NCBI RefSeq assembly: GCF_000585215.1
Contig: NZ_AONC01000048.1
Location: forward strand, 1 to 32,737
Source: Imhoffiella purpurea
GTDB lineage: Bacteria > Pseudomonadota > Gammaproteobacteria > Chromatiales > Chromatiaceae
Direction of reading: 5' to 3'
Length of the DNA: 32,737 nucleotides
Under the pieces are notes generated by a model. That model was not told the origin of the DNA and did no database searches. It saw only the letters and a program-made list of their open reading frames with translations. Every line of letters starts with the position of its first letter. Position 1 is the stretch's first letter. This document shows positions 16,191-23,512 of the stretch, one piece after another. The position numbers and the translations under genes were made by a program.

Positions 16191-16288
16191 GGGCCATGCA
16201 CCTCTGGCTGATGAAGGGGCGAATGGCTGTTCACGCCCGAGAAGCGACAGCTGACCGAGTCTCGCGTCTCACGGGGGGAATGGCTTGT

Positions 16289-16303
16289 CAAGAATAATTC
16301 TCT
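16289..16303. promoter_or_regulatory. Fur-like inverted repeat AGAAT-A-ATTCT
   Basis: AAGAATAATTCTCTT forms the AGAAT-A-ATTCT dyad, a common variant of the Fur half-site GAGAAT. It lies about 100 nt upstream of the unknown gene starting at 16190. The rest of 16191-16400 shows nothing else that I can support. Confidence 0.4.
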
Positions 16304-16400
16304 TTTAGCTTTACATGAACGCGAGTGGTCGGCAAGGGGTTTCTGTCCTTTCCGTGCACGCCCGAATAGCCCATCCAGTAAGGCTCGTCCGAATGGACGG

Positions 16401-17093
16401 TCATCTTTTGCGGAAGCGGATGAAATAGTTCTCGCGCAGTCGAAGCGGCTCGTCGATGAACGCGAATCCCGCCCGCTCGACCTCGGCGATGACGGTCTTC
16501 CGCCCGGCTCGCACGTGCGAGAGGATCCAGTCCGAACTGGTGCCAGGCTCGCGGCGGTAGTCGATGATCGCAAGCAAGCCGCCCGGGGCCAGCGCCGCGT
16601 GGATCGAATCCAGGATCGTCTCCGGATACTCGAAGTGGTGATAGGTATCGCAGATGAAGACGAGGTCGACGCTGGAGTCCGGCAGCGCGACCTCCTTCTG
16701 GCGGTTGAGCACGGGCGCGACCTGCGTCAGTCCCTCGGCCGCGGCGCGCCGCCCGATGGAGGTGATGAAGGATTCCGAGATGTCCACGGCATAGACGATC
16801 CCGGTCGGGCCCACGGACCGGGCGAAGGGCAGGGTGAAGAGTCCCGTTCCGGCGCCCACGTCGGCGACGCGCATGCCGGGCCGGATCTCGAGGGCCCGCA
16901 GGATCTCGTCCCGCCGGTCGAAGACCTCCCGTCCCTCGCGCTCGAAGATGTCCTGCCAGCGTTGTGGATTGGCATGACGGTAGTGGTTGTTGAGCGAGGG
17001 ATCGACCGCCGGGGATTCGGCCAGTGCGGCGAGCGGAAGGAGCAGGAGCGCTACGATGGGGATCAGGCGACGGAGTTCGAGTTCGATCGGCAT
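16401..17093 (-). CDS. Class I SAM-dependent methyltransferase-like protein with a signal peptide
   Basis: A 230-residue protein. From the chosen ATG it begins MPIELELRRLIPIVALLLLP and LAALAES, a textbook Sec signal peptide with cleavage near residue 25. The rest is a complete Rossmann methyltransferase: motif I VADVGAGTGLF (76-86), VYAVDIS, then DLVFICDTYHHFEYPE and LAPGGLLAIIDYR. SAM is not expected in the periplasm, so either the protein is exported for another use or the hydrophobic stretch is a membrane anchor. GGGAGGAAG sits 7 nt upstream of 17093, which settles the start; the longer frame to 17123 adds ten residues before it. The gene diverges from the second TonB receptor. Confidence 0.85.
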   Translation of the reverse strand: MPIELELRRLIPIVALLLLPLAALAESPAVDPSLNNHYRHANPQRWQDIFEREGREVFDRRDEILRALEIRPGMRVADVGAGTGLFTLPFARSVGPTGIVYAVDISESFITSIGRRAAAEGLTQVAPVLNRQKEVALPDSSVDLVFICDTYHHFEYPETILDSIHAALAPGGLLAIIDYRREPGTSSDWILSHVRAGRKTVIAEVERAGFAFIDEPLRLRENYFIRFRKR

Positions 17094-17297
17094 TGGAGAT
17101 CTTCCTCCCGGTGGGTGGGCCATTCGTGGATCGGAATTTGAGCATGAGGGTCGCCGATACCGGCGGCCAATAGCCCAATCCTATCCGCTGTCGCGCGCTG
17201 GCTGGTCGTCGAAGAGCGTCAGGATCGCCGCGATGGCCCCCGTTTGACGAATTCCGACCATCATCGAGACCGGGCCGCATGCACGCTGCGTGATTCG

Positions 17298-17312
17298 CAT
17301 ACGCCTTGTATG
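17298..17312. promoter_or_regulatory. Inverted repeat CATAC-N5-GTATG before the DUF364 operon
   Basis: A perfect 5-bp dyad (17298-17302, 17308-17312) is followed by an AT-rich tract to about 17340, in an otherwise GC-rich interval 84 nt upstream of the receptor ATG. No Fur box is visible here. It may be an operator for another metal regulator. Confidence 0.35.
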
Positions 17313-17395
17313 AGGATTTTTATTTACGTATTATTTTTTCCGAATCGATCCTATCGACCGGTTCACCTCATCCTCGAATCGCGAACAGGTGGCGC

Positions 17396-19630
17396 ATGGA
17401 ACCTTTTCATCACATTCATCGGGTTCGGCTCGGATCGCTGATCGTGGGCTCGGTGTTCGCCGTGAACCATGCGTTCGCCCAGGAGACGCTCCTCGGTCCC
17501 ATCGAGATCACGGCGGAACGGCTGGTCACGCCGACCAAGCAGGCGGAGGAGACCGTCTACACGGGCACGGCGGTGACGGCCAAGGGGATCGAGCTCCAGG
17601 GGGCCAAGGCGTCGATGCAGGTCTACGGGGCCATCGACATCCTGCCCGGCGTCAGCACGGAGCAGCCCGACTCCAGCGGTCTGGGGGTAGAGCAGTCGAG
17701 CGTGCGTCTGCGCGGCGTGCGCAGCTCGCTGGGCACCATCACGGTCGAGGGCATCCCCAACTACGGCGGCAACCCCATCGGTCCGAGGGATTATCTCTAC
17801 GACATGGAGAACATGGCGTCCGTCTCCGTCTACAAGGGCGCGACCCCGGCCGACATCGGCGCCGGGGTGGGGACCCGGGGCGGGGCCATCGTGCTGCATC
17901 CCCGATGGCCGGGTGACGAACCCGGTGCCGAGCTGGTTCAGCGGCTCGGGTCGAACCGCTTCACCCGGACCTACGCCCGTCTCGAGACGGGGCGGCTGAA
18001 CGACAGCGGGACGCGGATGTCGGGCGCCTTCTCCTATTCGGAGGCGGACAAATGGCGGGGTCCGGGCGACCTGGGCCCGCGCGCCAACGCCAATCTGATG
18101 CTGGTGCAGCCGATGAGCGAGGATCTGGAGTTCGAGGTCTGGCTCAATCACAACGATCAGGACCAGCACCTTTACCGGCCGCTCACCTACGATCAGGTCA
18201 GCGATCTGGGTGCCAACCGCGATCTCGACTACAACGCCGAGCGCACCGGCAAGGCCGCGCAGGACATCCATTACTACGACTACAACCGCGGCTCCTACGA
18301 CAATACCGATCTGCTGTCGGTGATCACCTACGATCCGGGCGACGGGATCAGGCTCTCCTTCAAGCCTTACTACAGCAAGGAGGACACCCAGGTTCTGCAG
18401 GGCACGACGTCGGGCGGCGGCCGGGTGCAGGAGCGCAACCGCGACATCGAGCGCTGGGGCCTCATCGCCGAGGCCGGCGGGGAGATCGCCGGGATGTCGG
18501 CCGTGCTCGGCTATCACTACGAGCACACCGACATGCATATCACGACCCGGAACTACGCCATCACCGGCAGCGGGCTCGCGTATCGCGGCTATGGCATCCT
18601 GGCCACCACGGGCACGACCCACATCAACAGCCCCTACGCCAAGCTGGCCGGCTCGGCGAGCGGATTCGACTGGCAGGTCGGGCTCAAGTATTTCAACTTC
18701 CGCGATGCCGAGAGCGAGGGCTATACCACGAGCGGTGCGCCGGACTACGGCCTGGTGCGCGCGCCGGATCTGGACCGGGCGGCCCGCACCCATGAGATCT
18801 GGCTGCCCTCGGCCGGGGTCTCCTACGATCTGACCCCGGAGACCCAGGTCTACGCGAGCTACGGCAAGGGCTTCATCCGGCCCTATTCCTACATCCCCAT
18901 CATCAACGCCTACAACGGCAACCGGGCCGCCTTTCAGGCCGCCGGGGTCACGCTGGACGAGCTCTTCTCGGGCTACGACATGGAGGAGTCGGATACCATC
19001 GATATCGGTCTGCGCTATCGCGGTGAGCGCTTCGAGCTGATGCCGACCTTCTTCCTCGCCCGCTACCGGAATCTGCTGACCAGCGTCTCGGACGCCCGGG
19101 TCCTGGTGAACGGGAGGCCGATCAGCTATCAGCAGAACATCGGCGAGGCGACCGGCTATGGCCTGGAGCTGGCCTTCAACGCCTATCTCTCCGACCGCCT
19201 GACCCTCTATGTCAATCCGACCTATACCCGGCTCACCTACGACGACGACCTGACCTACCAGGGCACCAGTCTTGCGACCAAGGGCAACCAGGTGGTCGAC
19301 ACCCCGGTCTGGATGGGCCAGGCGGGGCTCATCTATCGCTGGGGTGACCTCGAGATCGCGCCCAGGGTGCGCTATCTGGGCGAGCGCTACGGCGACTCGG
19401 TCCACACCGAGTCGATCGACGAGGTCTTCCTGACCGACCTGACCCTGAGCTACAGCACCAAGCGACTCTGGCCGGGCAAACGGCTCAAGGCGTCGCTCGA
19501 ATTGAACAACCTCTTCGACGAAGACTATGTCGCGGTGATCAATGCCTCCGACGACAGCCGCGGCGGCAGCCCCAGCTATTATCCGGGCGCGCCCTTCACG
19601 GCCATGCTGACGCTGGGGGTGGAGATTTGA
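17396..19630 (+). CDS. TonB-dependent receptor heading the DUF364 metallophore operon
   Basis: A 744-residue outer-membrane receptor. A signal peptide ends near residue 28 (NHAFAQ), followed by a TonB-box-like GPIEITAERL. The plug includes QSSVRLRGVRSSLGTITVEG and VSVYKGATPADIGAGVG. The barrel contains the usual ELNNLFDEDYV near the end and finishes TLGVEI. It differs clearly from the other three receptors here and belongs to a receptor type that travels with BtuFCD-like and DUF364 genes. AGGTGG precedes ATG 17396; the frame opens earlier at 17306 but without a signal peptide. The stop overlaps the TTG start of the next gene by 4 nt. The substrate is unknown and may not be an iron chelate, since no Fur box is seen upstream. 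Confidence 0.91.
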   Translation: MEPFHHIHRVRLGSLIVGSVFAVNHAFAQETLLGPIEITAERLVTPTKQAEETVYTGTAVTAKGIELQGAKASMQVYGAIDILPGVSTEQPDSSGLGVEQSSVRLRGVRSSLGTITVEGIPNYGGNPIGPRDYLYDMENMASVSVYKGATPADIGAGVGTRGGAIVLHPRWPGDEPGAELVQRLGSNRFTRTYARLETGRLNDSGTRMSGAFSYSEADKWRGPGDLGPRANANLMLVQPMSEDLEFEVWLNHNDQDQHLYRPLTYDQVSDLGANRDLDYNAERTGKAAQDIHYYDYNRGSYDNTDLLSVITYDPGDGIRLSFKPYYSKEDTQVLQGTTSGGGRVQERNRDIERWGLIAEAGGEIAGMSAVLGYHYEHTDMHITTRNYAITGSGLAYRGYGILATTGTTHINSPYAKLAGSASGFDWQVGLKYFNFRDAESEGYTTSGAPDYGLVRAPDLDRAARTHEIWLPSAGVSYDLTPETQVYASYGKGFIRPYSYIPIINAYNGNRAAFQAAGVTLDELFSGYDMEESDTIDIGLRYRGERFELMPTFFLARYRNLLTSVSDARVLVNGRPISYQQNIGEATGYGLELAFNAYLSDRLTLYVNPTYTRLTYDDDLTYQGTSLATKGNQVVDTPVWMGQAGLIYRWGDLEIAPRVRYLGERYGDSVHTESIDEVFLTDLTLSYSTKRLWPGKRLKASLELNNLFDEDYVAVINASDDSRGGSPSYYPGAPFTAMLTLGVEI

Positions 19631-20691
19631 GAACGCCGATTCATCTGACTCGACGCGGCTTTCTCGGGCTGCTGGCGGCGGGACTGACGGCCCCCGCCTG
19701 GCGGTCCGGTCTCGCGGATCCGGCCGGGCGGCTCGTGGCGGTCGGTCCGGGGGCGCTGAGGCTGCTGACCTATCTGGGGGCCGCCGATCGTTTGGTCGGG
19801 ATCGAGGACCTGGAGCGGCGTCCGCTCACCGCCAGCAGCTATCGCTATGCGCTGCCGTCGGGAATATCCGATCTGCCCTCGATCGGACCCGGCGGGCCGG
19901 GCCGCATGCCCGACCTGGAGCAGCTGATGCGTCTGCGTCCCGATCTGGTCGCGACTGCGACCCTGGACGGCCAGCAGATCCAGGCGCTGCGCGAGCGCGC
20001 CGGGCTTGAGGTGCTGGAGTTGAGCTACGGGGATACCGGCATCCTCAAGGTGGACGAGCTGTTGGGCTCGCTGCGCGCCCTGGGCCGGGCGCTGGGGCGC
20101 GAGGAGCGCGCCGAGCGGCTGGCCGATTTCATCGGGGCGAGTCTGGCCGAGCTGGACGACCGGATCGCGGGCGAGCCCCCGGCCGAGGCCTATCTGGGCG
20201 GGATCAGCATGCAGGGGGCGCACGGCATCACCAGCACCCAGTCGGGGCATCAGCCGCTGGTCTGGGCGGGTGGGTGCAACCTGGCGGATCGGGCCGGACC
20301 CGTGGGCCATCTCTTCATCGACCGCGAGCAGTTGCTGCTCTGGGATCCGGAGGTGCTCTTCGTCGACGGCGCCGGTCTGGCCGGCATCCTCACCGAGTAC
20401 GCCAGGGATCCGGGCCTCTACCGGCGTTTGCGCGCCGTGCGCGAGGGGCGTGTCTATCTGACGCTGCCCTTCAACGCCTACAACACCAATGTCGAGAACG
20501 CCCTGGCCAACGCCTGGACGATGGCCAAGGTCCTGCATCCGGACGCCCTGGCGGATCTGGATCCGCAGCGCCAGGCGGGGCGCATCATGCGGACCTTCCT
20601 GGGGGCGGACGTGATGCCGGATCTGGCCCGCAACGGATACGGGCTGGGCCGTCTGGACCTGGAGGCGGGGCGGTGGACGCCGCTGTCCTGA
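19627..20691 (+). CDS. Periplasmic metallophore-binding protein with Tat-type signal
   Basis: A 354-residue class III periplasmic binding protein (BtuF/FepB type). The N terminus LTRRGFLGLLAAGLTAPAW is a twin-arginine (Tat) signal, unlike the lipobox of the first binding protein in this window. The body shows LRLLTYLGAADRLVGIED, then LMRLRPDLVATA, and LLLWDPEVLFVDG. The start is TTG at 19627, overlapping the receptor stop as TTGA, with GGAG just upstream; no ATG is placed to give the Tat signal. It would hand the substrate to the permease encoded next, whose GTG start lies inside the end of this gene. Confidence 0.88.
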   Translation: MRTPIHLTRRGFLGLLAAGLTAPAWRSGLADPAGRLVAVGPGALRLLTYLGAADRLVGIEDLERRPLTASSYRYALPSGISDLPSIGPGGPGRMPDLEQLMRLRPDLVATATLDGQQIQALRERAGLEVLELSYGDTGILKVDELLGSLRALGRALGREERAERLADFIGASLAELDDRIAGEPPAEAYLGGISMQGAHGITSTQSGHQPLVWAGGCNLADRAGPVGHLFIDREQLLLWDPEVLFVDGAGLAGILTEYARDPGLYRRLRAVREGRVYLTLPFNAYNTNVENALANAWTMAKVLHPDALADLDPQRQAGRIMRTFLGADVMPDLARNGYGLGRLDLEAGRWTPLS

Positions 20692-21746
20692 GCGCCCCGC
20701 GCGCGGCCTTCCGGCGCCAGACTGCAAGACGTCTGCTGACCGGGCTGTCCCTGACGCTCCTGCTCGCCGCGCTGGCGGTCTATGCGCTGGGGCAGGGCAG
20801 CTATCCGCTCGCGCCGGGGCAGGTGCTGGCCGCGCTGTCCGCCGGACCGGACGCCGTGGATGCCGCGGCCCACGTGGTCTGGTCGATCCGGCTGCCGCGT
20901 CTGCTGGCGGCCGTCCTGGCGGGTATGAGTCTCGGGCTGGCGGGGGCGGTGATGCAGAGCGTGCTGCGCAATCCGCTGGCCTCGCCCATGACGCTCGGGG
21001 TCTCTCAGGGCGCGGCCTTCGGCGCCACCTGCGCCATCGTGCTGCTCGGGGCGGGCGAGCTGAACCGGCTGGGACCGGGCGCCGTGGTCATCCAGGAGCC
21101 CTATCTGGTGGTCGGTGCGGCGCTGGTCGGCGGGCTGGGAACCGCCGGCGCCATCCTGCTGCTGGCCCTGCTGCGCGAACTGCGTCCGGAGGCGCTGGTG
21201 CTGGCCGGTATCGCACTGGGCTCCTTTTCGAGCGCCGGGACCATGCTGGTGCAGTATTTCGCGAGCGAGACCCAGGCGGCGGCGACCCTCTTCTGGACCT
21301 TCGGCGATCTGGGCAAGGCCGGCTGGCGCGAGGTCGCCTGGCTGGCGACGGTGCTGGCGCCACTGATCCTGCTGCTGACCCGCGCCGGCTGGTCGCTCAA
21401 CGCCCTGGCCTGGGGCGAGGACAGCGCGCGTGCGCTCGGCGTACAGGTCGGCCCCCTGCGTTTCGGGCTGCTGGCCGCCGGGGCGCTGCTCGCGGCCGTG
21501 GGCACGGCCTTTCTCGGGGTGATCTGGTTCGTCGGGCTCATCGCCCCGCACCTGGTGCGGCTGCTGATCGGCGTCGACCACCGCTACCTGCTGCCCTATG
21601 CGGCCCTGGCGGGGGCCATCGTCCTGCTCGGCGCGGATACCCTGGGACGGCTCCTGCTCGCACCCGTGGTGCTTCCGGTCGGCGCGGTCACGGCCATGCT
21701 GGGCGCGCCCCTGCTGCTCTTACTGCTGCTGCGGCCGGGCCGCTAG
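20673..21746 (+). CDS. FecCD-family permease of the DUF364 operon
   Basis: A 357-residue polytopic permease. Signatures include IRLPRLLAAVLAGMSLG, SVLRNPLASPMTLGVSQGAA and GVIWFVGLIAPHLVRLLIG. It is the only permease of this system, so it should act as a homodimer like BtuC. The start is GTG at 20673, with GGAGG 7 nt upstream, inside the last 19 nt of the binding-protein gene. The frame is open further upstream, but only as a shadow of that gene. The stop is followed 2 nt later by the ATPase start. Confidence 0.9.
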   Translation: MDAAVLSAPRAAFRRQTARRLLTGLSLTLLLAALAVYALGQGSYPLAPGQVLAALSAGPDAVDAAAHVVWSIRLPRLLAAVLAGMSLGLAGAVMQSVLRNPLASPMTLGVSQGAAFGATCAIVLLGAGELNRLGPGAVVIQEPYLVVGAALVGGLGTAGAILLLALLRELRPEALVLAGIALGSFSSAGTMLVQYFASETQAAATLFWTFGDLGKAGWREVAWLATVLAPLILLLTRAGWSLNALAWGEDSARALGVQVGPLRFGLLAAGALLAAVGTAFLGVIWFVGLIAPHLVRLLIGVDHRYLLPYAALAGAIVLLGADTLGRLLLAPVVLPVGAVTAMLGAPLLLLLLLRPGR

Positions 21747-21748
21747 CC

Positions 21749-22498
21749 GTGCTCGAGATCCGCGATCTCGCCCTGGGCCATGGTCCGCGCACCCTGGTAC
21801 GGGGACTGGACCTGGAGGTGCCGGCGGGCGGTCTGCTGGCGGTGCTGGGCCCCAACGGGGCGGGCAAGTCCACGCTGCTCAAGGCGCTGGCGCATCTGCT
21901 GCAGCCGAGGAGCGGGAGCCTGCGGCTCGACGGCGAGCCGCTCGCCGCACTCGGCCGGGCGGCCCGGGCGCGTCGCGTCGCCTATCTGTCGCAGCAGTCT
22001 CGGCCGGTGGCCGTGAGCGTCTACGAGGCGATCCTGCTCGGACGCATCCCGCATCTCGGCTGGCAGGTCGAGGAGACCGATCTGAAGGCGGTCGACGCCA
22101 TCCTCGCGCACCTGGATCTGTCGCGGCTCGCCGGGCGTCCCTGCACCCAGCTCAGCGGCGGCGAGCTGCAGAAGGTGCTGATCGGCCGGGCGCTGGCCCA
22201 GACGCCGCGGCTGCTGCTGCTCGACGAACCGGTCAACCACCTGGACCTGGCCAACCAGCTCGAGGTCCTGGCGCTGATCCGCCGCACTGCGCGCGACCGG
22301 GATCTGGTCACCCTGGTGGTGCTGCACGATCTCAATCTGGCCCTGCGCTTCGCCGACCGCTTCCTGCTGCTGGACGGCGCGGGCGGTTTCGTCGCTGGCG
22401 ACATGGCGTCGCTGTCGCCGGAACAGGTCGAGCAGGTATATCGGGTCCCGGTGACGCGCTGCGATCTGTCCGGACAGGCGCTCTTCATCCCGAGGTGA
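21749..22498 (+). CDS. ABC transporter ATPase of the DUF364 operon
   Basis: A 249-residue FepC/BtuD-like ATPase. Walker A GPNGAGKS is at 34-41, the Q-loop in AYLSQQSRP, the signature LSGGE at 135-139, Walker B LLLLDEP at 155-161 and the switch histidine in VVLHDLNL. The start is GTG at 21749, 2 nt after the permease stop. Length is normal for the family and, unlike the first ATPase here, there is no long tail. It energises the single permease encoded before it. Confidence 0.92.
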   Translation: MLEIRDLALGHGPRTLVRGLDLEVPAGGLLAVLGPNGAGKSTLLKALAHLLQPRSGSLRLDGEPLAALGRAARARRVAYLSQQSRPVAVSVYEAILLGRIPHLGWQVEETDLKAVDAILAHLDLSRLAGRPCTQLSGGELQKVLIGRALAQTPRLLLLDEPVNHLDLANQLEVLALIRRTARDRDLVTLVVLHDLNLALRFADRFLLLDGAGGFVAGDMASLSPEQVEQVYRVPVTRCDLSGQALFIPR

Positions 22499-22503
22499 AT
22501 CCA

Positions 22504-23346
22504 ATGAACGAGGAAACCCGCTGGCCGAGCGATCCACTGCTCGAGACCCTGGCACGATGCGCGATCGCGGATCTGGAGGCGCATCCGCTGATTCTGGAGG
22601 ATCTGAGTCTGGGGCAGCCCATCTCCTGGGCCCTGGTCCGGGACCGGGAGGGTCTCCGGGCGCTCGGCACGGCCATGACGCCGGTCGGCGAGTCCGTCTC
22701 GCCCGGGCCGCGCTATCCCGGTCTGCCGCTCGACTGGACCCAGTGGCCGCTAGCCGAGCTGCCGGGGCGCATCATGGCCGACCATCCGCTGGAGCGCTGT
22801 CTCGCCCTGGCGGTCATCAACGCCGTCTCGCAGCATCGCCTGGCACGCGAGGGACTCGCGGGCGTCGAGACCGGGGAGGTACGCTCGAGCGTGGTGCGCT
22901 GGGTCGCGGAGCGGAACGCCCGGCGGGTGGTGGTCGTCGGCAACATGGGACCGCTGGTAAACGGGCTCGCCGAGGCGGGCGTCCCGCACGTCGTCTTCGA
23001 GCGCAGTCCGGGCAACCGCGTCGGGGCGCTGCCGGACGCACAGGAATGGGCCTGGCTGGCCAAGGCCGACGGGCTCGTCCTCACCGGGGCGACGCTGCTC
23101 AACCATACCCTGGCCCCTATCCTGTCACTGGCGCGCGAGGCCCGCTTCCGGCTGCTGGTCGGCTTCTCGGCGCAGGCCCATCCCGAGTATCTCGCCGGCT
23201 GCGGGGCGACCCACGCCTTCAGCCTGCACATCCGCAACATCGACCCGGTGCGCCGGCTGTTGCAGGTCGGCAACTGGAACAGCATGTTCGAGAGCGAGAC
23301 GGGCTATCTCGCCGAGCTGGATGCCGTCGCTCGTCATGTGCGATGA
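22504..23346 (+). CDS. DUF4213/DUF364 protein (putative metal-chelate handling)
   Basis: A 280-residue cytosolic protein with no signal peptide. The N-terminal region matches the DUF4213 pattern (LSLGQPISWALV, then LERCLALAVINAVSQH at about 97-111). The C-terminal half is DUF364, the 'putative heavy-metal chelation' Rossmann-like domain: VVVVGNMGPLV (142-152), VVFERSPG, and DGLVLTGATLLNHTLAPIL (189-207). The function of the family is not established; members often sit next to metal or chelate ABC importers. As last gene of a receptor/importer operon it is a candidate for releasing, modifying or trafficking the imported metal complex. AGGTGA precedes the ATG, 5 nt after the ATPase stop. Confidence 0.88.
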   Translation: MNEETRWPSDPLLETLARCAIADLEAHPLILEDLSLGQPISWALVRDREGLRALGTAMTPVGESVSPGPRYPGLPLDWTQWPLAELPGRIMADHPLERCLALAVINAVSQHRLAREGLAGVETGEVRSSVVRWVAERNARRVVVVGNMGPLVNGLAEAGVPHVVFERSPGNRVGALPDAQEWAWLAKADGLVLTGATLLNHTLAPILSLAREARFRLLVGFSAQAHPEYLAGCGATHAFSLHIRNIDPVRRLLQVGNWNSMFESETGYLAELDAVARHVR

Positions 23347-23391
23347 GCTCCGTTCCGTAGCGGCGCATGGCCCCTGTTGACGAATAGCAAT

Positions 23392-23410
23392 GATAATGCG
23401 ATAGATTATC
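23392..23410. promoter_or_regulatory. Strong Fur box before the Cir/FyuA-type receptor
   Basis: GATAATGCGATAGATTATC matches the 19-bp consensus GATAATGATAATCATTATC at 13 to 14 positions, with both outer arms GATAAT and ATTATC intact. It lies 103 nt upstream of the receptor ATG. Confidence 0.8.
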
Positions 23411-23512
23411 GTTTATAGTGCGGCTTTCTGTTCAATCGTCGGACCCGAGGCGGCGCTCAGCGTGCACCCATGCAGCGCCTGGTCCGGCTCCTAATCGGAA
23501 GCCGTATCCACC

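Noticed and set aside
16288-17280. 330-codon minus-strand frame over the methyltransferase
   Set aside because: It shows no methyltransferase motif in its frame and is Arg/Gly-rich; the frame at 16401-17093 has them all.
17300-17345. AT-rich tract considered as a Fur box
   Set aside because: Neither the 19-bp consensus nor the 7-1-7 core aligns in either orientation; it is more likely promoter DNA.
17363-19405. 680-codon minus-strand frame opposite the second TonB receptor
   Set aside because: No family features; it mirrors the receptor reading frame, which has signal peptide, plug and barrel.
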